DNA of 64,000 bases, taken from contig NZ_JASCOZ010000003.1 of the NCBI RefSeq assembly GCF_029960115.1, positions 1 through 64,000 of the forward strand, in the 5' to 3' direction. Below are positions 57,456 through 64,000 of the stretch, piece by piece. Each line of letters starts with the position of its first letter. Position 1 is the stretch's first letter. The position numbers and the translations under genes were made by a program. This stretch comes from Stenotrophomonas sp. PS02289 (GTDB lineage Bacteria > Pseudomonadota > Gammaproteobacteria > Xanthomonadales > Xanthomonadaceae). The notes below the pieces were generated by a model. That model ran no database searches. It worked only from the letters and a program-made list of their open reading frames with translations, and had not been told where the DNA came from.

Positions 57456-60400
57456 ATGCCCTTCCCCATCGCTGCGTCGCCCGCCCCGACCTCGGCTGCT
57501 GCAACCTCGTCCCTCCCCCTCACCGAGCGGCCTCCGCTCTCTGCCCTACACGGCTTGGTCAACACCACGTCCGCCGTCACAGCGTTGCCGCACGCACCCT
57601 GCTCCACGTCCCCACGTGCGCTGCCCGCACCTGCCGGCGTGCCGCATGTCGAACTACAGGCGCTGGCCGCTGCACTCAATGCAGGCCCGATCGACGCCTC
57701 ATTGCTGTCGGCCCTGCGTGCCGCCGGGTTGGCCGGCCTGCCACTGACGCGGCTGCTGGCCGATGGTCTCGCCGAAAGCTGCGCGCTGCCGGACGGGCTG
57801 TCAGACACTGAGCAGCGCGCGTGGCGCGACGTGCTACTGCACGCGGTGCTGCTGCCCGGCGTGCAATGGGACGTGCACTGCGCATCCGTGCGCCATCGCC
57901 TCAGCGCAGACACCGCGCTGCGCGATCCCGGGCTGCAGCAGTTGCGCGACGCACTTTACCGCCCCTCGTGGTGCTCGCTGGTGGACTGGACGGAGCGACT
58001 GACGCACCACCGCGCCGAGGATCCCGCCGCCGATGCACGCCCGTTGGCGCGTGCGATGCAGGACGAGACGCTCGGTAGCGGACGCAACATGACACAACGG
58101 CATGCATGGGTGCGCGAACAGTTGCAGGTCATGGTTCCGTCAGCACACACCCACGCAGTGGACCGTGCGATGCAGGTGATAAAGAAGCTCGAGCAGAAGG
58201 ACGCCGGCTTGCTGGATCCCCGCTGGGGTCTGCCCACGTTGTTCGAGCTTGCCAACGAAACAGAACGGAACACGCTCACCGCCGAAGTGCACACCCGCCT
58301 CACCCGCGCTGCCGGACCTACACCCGCAGGCGTTACCGCGGACCTGCCACCGCTCGCACGGCAGGTGATGGACGTGGCGACACGCGCAACGCCCCTGCCG
58401 CCCGGATGCGTCGTACCCCTGGGCCGCTATGACAGCTTTTCCCACGCGTTGACCAGCCTGCTTTACCTGCCCTTCCAGCTGGACCATGTGCGCAACGGTG
58501 TTGCGTCCACCGCCCGCGCCACGGAAGTGTTCCAGCGTCTCGTCACCGGCGTCCCACAAACCCGGCCTTCGGCCGTGGAAACCCTCACCGAGGGGTATGT
58601 CGACCAGAGTGGCTGGATGCAGCGGACGGACGCTCCTCTCCAGTTCGATGGCACGCCGGATGGCAGACCCTCCGAAACAACCAACACGGCGCTGGCCCAG
58701 CTGAATACCTGCTACACCCAAGCGCGAATGGTCGCAGGCCTGGACGTGCTGCATAAGCAGCAACGGGAACGGTTCCTGCGACGGCAGCCCGCCCCGCTGG
58801 ATGCTCCCTCTCCCGCAGTTCAAGACGGCGACGTCAGTGCCGCATTCCCGGGCCACGCCCTTGATCCGCTGCGTCCGCGCGCGCGTGCCGGGGCGCTGAC
58901 CGATGAGGGCTACTTCCCACCCGAGCCGGCGTCATCACAGTCAGGTGTCGGCGCACAGCTTGGGGTACCGATGGTCGGGCATGGCCCGTTGATCGTGCTC
59001 CGACCGATGGTGGACACGCTGTCGGCCGCCGACTGGTGGGAGACGCTGGACCCGCACACGGCCCACACGGCATCCGGACTGCGCACGGCCATCGTCCGGC
59101 TGTTCGAGCGCGCCGGGGTGCACCTGTACGACGGTTCACCCGGACTGGACGACCTGGATGTGTTTTTCGACTCACCTGAGGCGCGGGATCTGTTCCAGGA
59201 AATCGGAAACCTGCAGGAGGTGCCCCAGTGGCGTCGCGACGACATCAGCCGTGGCGGCCAGGACACACGCGCCTACGCGTTTGTCCGCCTGCTCACGCAG
59301 TTGCTGGATGCGGTCGGCGCGTGGCGGCATCACCTGCCGCACGAAGACCACCGCGCCGCGTTGCACCAGCTGGCGCGGATCGGCACCACGGCCGCGCGCT
59401 GGCTGGATGAACGGCTTGGGGTGTTGGTCGGACACGTGAACGTCAGATTCCGTCGCCTGGCGCTGGGCACCGCACTGCCGTCCGCCGCCTTGGCCGCTCC
59501 CGCCGACGATGACGTGCTCGCCTTGCACCGCCGCCGGGTGCGGAGCGCTGACGACCGCCGCCCCTTCCCGGTGGTTTCTGCGCAGCGCCTCCAGGCGGTG
59601 TTGAGCGATCCGGGACACGCCCTGTTGAACGAGGCGGAGCTGGCGTCGCTGTACGGCATCGACCAGGAGCTGGCGACGATGCTGGTCACGTTGCATGACG
59701 CGCTGTACGGCACCGCCACCGCGGGCGACTGGCGCACGAACACACCCACGACGCGGGCCTGGCGCGATGCGTTGGACCGCATGCCGATGCGCTGGGAGCA
59801 TCATCTCGGCACGCTCATCCACCGCGTTGCCGCCGTGCTGCAGCGACTGATGGGATACGGCCCGATGTCCCGCCTGATACCGCCTGCCAGCATGGGCGTC
59901 CATGATCTTCGCGTGCGACCGGTACGCATGCTTGAGCCACTGCGGGAACTGTATGTGAACCTGGACCTGCCGATGGAGGAAGCAGATCCCGGCTTTGCCG
60001 ATGCCATTGCCGCCATCGACTCCTACATCAACGCGGTGGGAAACATCTATTCCACTACACGCGGTAGCGACGACGTCGCGACGTGGCTGCTGCCACCCGC
60101 GCAATGGCTGCAGCAGGCGAACGGGAACGCGCTGGCCGCGGCCTATATGCGCCCGGACGATGCCACGCCGCACGCCGGGATGATGGACCGCATCGAGGAA
60201 GCGCTGCGCGCCCAGATCGATGCGTCCGGACTGGACGCCGCCCCAGACGTGATTCTGCAGGGACCGTCCCTGCTTGAGGCGTGGTCCCGAAGCACCGCAG
60301 CGGCTGAAACCACAGGCAGCCTGCTGGACCGGGTGCGGAATGCCGGACTCCCACTGGCACGCTGGGATACTGGCTCGCCGCTGCAGGACTCAACGTCCCT

Positions 60401-63400
60401 GGCACTGCTGCGCAAGGCCGTGCACGCGGTGCTGCCCGACGCCGGCGACGGCTGGGTCGAACGCGCAGTGGCCTATGCGCAGGGAGGCGCGGAAGGTGAG
60501 GCACCGGTGTTGACCCTGGCCATCGCGCTGCGCGCGCGCGACAGCACGCTGAGCCCTGACGAGGCCTTGGCCTTCGCCATGGTGCTGCTGGCCACACCGA
60601 CAGCGCCCAGCGCCACCGCCGTGCCGTCCGCGCGCACTCCGCTGCAGTTTCCGCTGTCACAGGACCTGACCGCGCCCTCGGACACGGACGATCCCGTACT
60701 GTCCTACCTGCAACGGTGGCTGCCGGCCGTTCCGGCAGAAGCGGCCACCTCTCCCCGCCCACCGTCCAACCCACCGCTGCCGCCATTGAATGCGCTGCTC
60801 GACAGCTTCGGCCTACCACTCCTAGGTGGTGCCGAGCTGTTGGACACCGTCGCGGCACTGGGAGCCGCCGAACGCTGGGCGTTGATGGCGCGCACGCGCC
60901 CGTTCGAAGAGGTCTGCCGTCCCCGACTGGAATCCGCCGGCTGGTACGGCGGAGCTTCCTCGCAGCCGTATTCGCCGCTGGGCGCGCAGACCCTGCTGGC
61001 CCAGCAGATGCTGGACCAGTATCTGGGACCGGATGTGATCGAGGCACAACGCCGGATGCTGGCGTCGACAGACACCACGGAGCGCACCGTGAATGAGGTG
61101 CGGATCGAGATCCGCACCTCGATCATCCGCGCCCAGCCTGACGCCAGCGCCGACGCGGTGGATCTCCTGTTCTGGCTGTTGGTGAGTGACCTGCAGCAGC
61201 CGGCGCTGCTGGTCGCCGATGTTCCGCACTGGATTCCGTATGGGGGGTCGCTCCAGTCTGCAGCGTTCCTGCACGGGGTGGCCCTGCTGGAGTCGATGGA
61301 GCCCGGTGCGAGTGCCCGGGCCCGCTACGACGACGTGGTGGTGCTGCCGACGCAGCTGGCGCGTCCGCCGGCCGTGGCCGGAGAGACTGATGTGCTCAAC
61401 GACGCCTGGGTACACGCCCTGGTGCCGGCCGCGGTGCGGTATGCAGCGGCGCGTGGCGCATTGCCTGCCGGCGTGCCGCTGGATTCGGTGACGCCCGCGC
61501 AGGCGCAGGCCGCCGTCGACGCCCTGGTCAACGACCAGGAACAGCATGCGCTGCACGCCAGCCGGCTGCTGGCACCGCCGCCGAGCCGGAAGGAGATGGC
61601 GTCACGCGTGCTCACCGAAGCCGGCGTGGATGTGGTGTACTGGTCGCAACCGCTGGACCGGTTGCCCGACACACTGCTGGAAGCGCATGGTTTGACGAAA
61701 GCCCTCTGGCTCAGATTCCAGTCAGCCGCGGTGGATCTGGTTTGGGAGACGCCGCGCGAGGCGACGTTCGGAGAGCTGCTCTCCACAAACGCCCTGACCA
61801 AGAACAACGATTCATTGGAAGATCTGGTGATCGCCGATGCCATCGTATCGGTCAATGGTCCTTCCGTGCGCAGCCGGTTTGACGCAGCCTTCGATCTATA
61901 CCGGCGTGAGGTCGAGTCCGGCCTTGCAGACATCATTGCCGGCTTGCTGAAGACGCTGCCCACCGCACAGCGCGCGCAGTTGGACGCGTCGAGCTGTACA
62001 CCGCTGCGGCTGGTCTACGAGGGGCGCGAGGCGCTGCAGGGCGTACTGCTGCGCTGCACGCCACGCGTCCCCGACAACGCTGCACCGTTCCATATCGAGG
62101 TGTTTCCCAGTGCCGGTATTGCGCGCCTCGCCTGGGTGATCCCCGACCGGGGCGAATGGGTGGAATCGGCAGCCTACGTCGACGGCGACCTGGCCCGGGC
62201 CCAGGTGCTCGAGCACTATCACCGCGTCAACGATGCCAACCTGGTGGCAGCCGATGGCACCGTGCCAGGCCACGACGTGGTCGGCGTGGCGAAGGCCGCC
62301 GCACGGCACCTGTGGCAACACCATCTGGAGCAGGTCAAGGTGCAGATACTGGCCGAGCGGACCGGTCTGGAAAAACTGGTGGACAAGGAGAAACACGTCT
62401 TCAACCAGGTGGCGGAGTTCGTCATCCCCTTCTACAAATGCGCCGAGGACCTGATCGAGGGCGACCACTCCACGTCGGCCGTGCTGGGCTGCGCGATCGA
62501 CGCAGGATTCTCGGTGGTCCCGGTGGGACGCTTCCTCGGCAGCACCGTGCGTCTGGTCCGCGAAGGCACCACCCTGGGCGTGCGTGCGCTGACCGCCGAG
62601 TCAGGCCGCGCCTTGACCCGGCTGGCCACCGACATCGCCCAGCAAAGTGGCGTTTTCCTGCTGCGCGACCTGGGCAAGGGCGCACTCTGGGTGGGCGGCA
62701 AGGCGCTGGAGCTGGCACGCCTGCGTGCGCCGTGGCTGGCCCGACTGCTGAAGCGAGCCGATTCGGCGGCTCACTCCAGCGTGGTGGCGCGGGCCGTGGT
62801 TGAAGGCAAGGCACCGATGTCGGCACTGGAGCAGCCCCCCACCTCCCTGGCCGCTGCGGAATTGCAAGACGGTCAGCGCGCGCTGGTCGTGGCCGACGGT
62901 AACCGCTGGCACCGCTACGACCCCGTCAATCGCCAGCCGTACGGACCTGCGCTGCCGGGCGTGAGACTGGGTATGCCAATGCCGGAGACTATTCCGGTGG
63001 TGCGCAGCGAAGGCGGCGTGCTGCTCAATCTGGGGAACACCCACAATGTGGAGGCAGTCGAGCGGGCACCGGAGCAGTGGGATGTCTGGATCGACGGCAG
63101 GCCCTACACCCTGGAGCCCGGCGAGGACGTGCTGCGCGCGCGGCCGAAGGGCATGCGCGAAGACGGCCACTTTGAGCGCGAGGAACAACGGGGTTGCCGG
63201 ACAAAGCGCGGTCTCGGTCTCGATCCGACCAGCTGCGACCGCGGCGAGGTGCGTCTGAAATATACGCCCGACGGGCTGCTGGAACTGCCCAACGCTCCGT
63301 CGCAGTCGGCACTGGAAGCGCATGCCGTGGGCCACCGCGAACTTACGCTGGCCCCCGTGGAGGGACCCGGCGCCGATGGCACGCTTTCACAGTTGGTGGT

Positions 63401-64000
63401 CGATGAAGGCCAGGTTAAACGTTGGGAACCTCTACCCACTGGCCCCGGCAAACGTGCCAAGGCCCGTGCGCCAGTCGAAGGGCTGGTTCCGCTGAGCGCC
63501 GAGCAGGCGGCGGCGCTGGGCGTACCCTGGAAGGTCACCTACCCCGAACAGCTGGAAGCAAGCAGGATTACCGGCACCACGTTCGGGATGCCTGCCAATA
63601 CCTCGCCCGACGCCGCTGCTGCTGTGAATGACAAGGTGCCGCTGTTCGAGATCAAGGGCCTGGTGCCCGGCATCGCGGACCGGCGTCGTGTGCGCGGTAT
63701 CGTGGTCGGCCAAGGCACGCGACAGCGCGTCTGCATTGAAGCCGATGTCAGCCCGAATGCGCGCGAACCCACCACCGGCGTCTTCTACGAGGCACCGTGG
63801 GACCCAGCGCAATCCAGCGACGTGCCGCTGAAGTTCCGGCGCATGACATCCTCCATCGACATCGACATCTACCTGGAGCATTCGGAGGAGTACCGCATCG
63901 GCCGAAGCCGTGCCTCTGCCGCACAAGACCATGCCAACATCAAGAAGCACGTGTACGGCCTGCTTAGACGCAACTTCAGCGATGAGGAACTGAGAAAGTT
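57456..64000 (+). CDS. Giant protein of unknown function, 5' part (at least 2,181 codons, runs off window)
   Basis: One frame is open without a stop from 57201 to the window end. ATG 57456 (MPFPIAASPAPTSAAATSS) gives a Ser/Ala/Pro-rich N-terminus; ATGs at 57405 and 57423 are also in frame, and none has a good ribosome binding site. There is no Sec signal. Most of the protein is helical and Ala/Leu-rich. A moderately hydrophobic Gly-containing stretch lies near nt 62480-62760 (AVLGCAIDAGFSVVPVGRFL, GALWVGGKALELARL), preceded by FVIPFYKCAEDLIEGDHSTS, a layout seen in large Pseudomonas-type toxin and effector proteins. I do not recognise a catalytic domain; it may lie beyond the window. Confidence 0.75.
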   Translation, partial: MPFPIAASPAPTSAAATSSLPLTERPPLSALHGLVNTTSAVTALPHAPCSTSPRALPAPAGVPHVELQALAAALNAGPIDASLLSALRAAGLAGLPLTRLLADGLAESCALPDGLSDTEQRAWRDVLLHAVLLPGVQWDVHCASVRHRLSADTALRDPGLQQLRDALYRPSWCSLVDWTERLTHHRAEDPAADARPLARAMQDETLGSGRNMTQRHAWVREQLQVMVPSAHTHAVDRAMQVIKKLEQKDAGLLDPRWGLPTLFELANETERNTLTAEVHTRLTRAAGPTPAGVTADLPPLARQVMDVATRATPLPPGCVVPLGRYDSFSHALTSLLYLPFQLDHVRNGVASTARATEVFQRLVTGVPQTRPSAVETLTEGYVDQSGWMQRTDAPLQFDGTPDGRPSETTNTALAQLNTCYTQARMVAGLDVLHKQQRERFLRRQPAPLDAPSPAVQDGDVSAAFPGHALDPLRPRARAGALTDEGYFPPEPASSQSGVGAQLGVPMVGHGPLIVLRPMVDTLSAADWWETLDPHTAHTASGLRTAIVRLFERAGVHLYDGSPGLDDLDVFFDSPEARDLFQEIGNLQEVPQWRRDDISRGGQDTRAYAFVRLLTQLLDAVGAWRHHLPHEDHRAALHQLARIGTTAARWLDERLGVLVGHVNVRFRRLALGTALPSAALAAPADDDVLALHRRRVRSADDRRPFPVVSAQRLQAVLSDPGHALLNEAELASLYGIDQELATMLVTLHDALYGTATAGDWRTNTPTTRAWRDALDRMPMRWEHHLGTLIHRVAAVLQRLMGYGPMSRLIPPASMGVHDLRVRPVRMLEPLRELYVNLDLPMEEADPGFADAIAAIDSYINAVGNIYSTTRGSDDVATWLLPPAQWLQQANGNALAAAYMRPDDATPHAGMMDRIEEALRAQIDASGLDAAPDVILQGPSLLEAWSRSTAAAETTGSLLDRVRNAGLPLARWDTGSPLQDSTSLALLRKAVHAVLPDAGDGWVERAVAYAQGGAEGEAPVLTLAIALRARDSTLSPDEALAFAMVLLATPTAPSATAVPSARTPLQFPLSQDLTAPSDTDDPVLSYLQRWLPAVPAEAATSPRPPSNPPLPPLNALLDSFGLPLLGGAELLDTVAALGAAERWALMARTRPFEEVCRPRLESAGWYGGASSQPYSPLGAQTLLAQQMLDQYLGPDVIEAQRRMLASTDTTERTVNEVRIEIRTSIIRAQPDASADAVDLLFWLLVSDLQQPALLVADVPHWIPYGGSLQSAAFLHGVALLESMEPGASARARYDDVVVLPTQLARPPAVAGETDVLNDAWVHALVPAAVRYAAARGALPAGVPLDSVTPAQAQAAVDALVNDQEQHALHASRLLAPPPSRKEMASRVLTEAGVDVVYWSQPLDRLPDTLLEAHGLTKALWLRFQSAAVDLVWETPREATFGELLSTNALTKNNDSLEDLVIADAIVSVNGPSVRSRFDAAFDLYRREVESGLADIIAGLLKTLPTAQRAQLDASSCTPLRLVYEGREALQGVLLRCTPRVPDNAAPFHIEVFPSAGIARLAWVIPDRGEWVESAAYVDGDLARAQVLEHYHRVNDANLVAADGTVPGHDVVGVAKAAARHLWQHHLEQVKVQILAERTGLEKLVDKEKHVFNQVAEFVIPFYKCAEDLIEGDHSTSAVLGCAIDAGFSVVPVGRFLGSTVRLVREGTTLGVRALTAESGRALTRLATDIAQQSGVFLLRDLGKGALWVGGKALELARLRAPWLARLLKRADSAAHSSVVARAVVEGKAPMSALEQPPTSLAAAELQDGQRALVVADGNRWHRYDPVNRQPYGPALPGVRLGMPMPETIPVVRSEGGVLLNLGNTHNVEAVERAPEQWDVWIDGRPYTLEPGEDVLRARPKGMREDGHFEREEQRGCRTKRGLGLDPTSCDRGEVRLKYTPDGLLELPNAPSQSALEAHAVGHRELTLAPVEGPGADGTLSQLVVDEGQVKRWEPLPTGPGKRAKARAPVEGLVPLSAEQAAALGVPWKVTYPEQLEASRITGTTFGMPANTSPDAAAAVNDKVPLFEIKGLVPGIADRRRVRGIVVGQGTRQRVCIEADVSPNAREPTTGVFYEAPWDPAQSSDVPLKFRRMTSSIDIDIYLEHSEEYRIGRSRASAAQDHANIKKHVYGLLRRNFSDEELRK

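Noticed and set aside
59172-60173. 333-codon minus-strand frame inside the giant gene
   Set aside because: It lies opposite the continuous plus-strand giant frame and shows only mirrored codon usage.

Overview
The window looks like a chromosomal segment of a Stenotrophomonas (Xanthomonadaceae). It is GC-rich, has the gene order hrcA-grpE-dnaK-dnaJ / recN / fur / bamE-rnfH-ratA-smpB-ssrA, and carries short GTAG-headed palindromes of the kind described as SMAG/REP repeats in S. maltophilia. Species cannot be fixed from sequence alone.

1-17.0 kb is core chromosome. It holds the end of a membrane-anchored protein, a YigZ/IMPACT protein, an ABC exporter, a DnaA-box cluster between convergent genes, tyrA-pdxY, the heat-shock operon hrcA-grpE-dnaK-dnaJ, recN, fur, bamE, rnfH, ratA, smpB, an unknown cysteine-motif protein, and the tmRNA gene ssrA.

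17.0-55.2 kb is a 38-kb integrated element. An 18-bp direct repeat of the ssrA 3' end marks attL (16987-17004) and attR (55174-55191). A P4-type tyrosine integrase sits just inside attL, and matching paired arm-type motifs (GGGGGTATCG-like, 12-bp period) lie inside both ends. The left part (18-36 kb) is cargo: an interrupted NdpA-like gene with a membrane-protein partner, three decaying copies of a small gene, a BLUF photoreceptor, a broken SRAP gene, DUF421 and SemiSWEET membrane proteins, a tightly overlapping operon (GT2, NodS-like methyltransferase, PIG-L deacetylase, acyl-CoA dehydrogenase, Zn-alcohol dehydrogenase), DUF4126, an SDR, a broken GH15 glucosidase, a DUF892 ferritin-like protein, an isochorismatase-like hydrolase and a response regulator. 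The right part (36-55 kb) is phage-derived: Mor-like activator, terminase large and small subunits, primase/helicase, CII-like, Cro-like and CI-like regulators, a long run of overlapping small early genes from a promoter with paired palindromes, an HNH protein, a phage C5 DNA methyltransferase and two AlpA regulators. I see no portal, capsid, tail or lysis genes, so it is a defective or satellite-like element whose late region may have been replaced by cargo.

55.2-64 kb returns to chromosome: the probable original ssrA terminator, an LRR-like protein, two 150-bp repeats with terminal inverted repeats, a short leader ORF coupled to a small basic protein, and the start of a very large protein (more than 2,180 codons, open to the window edge) that I do not recognise and that may be a toxin or effector.
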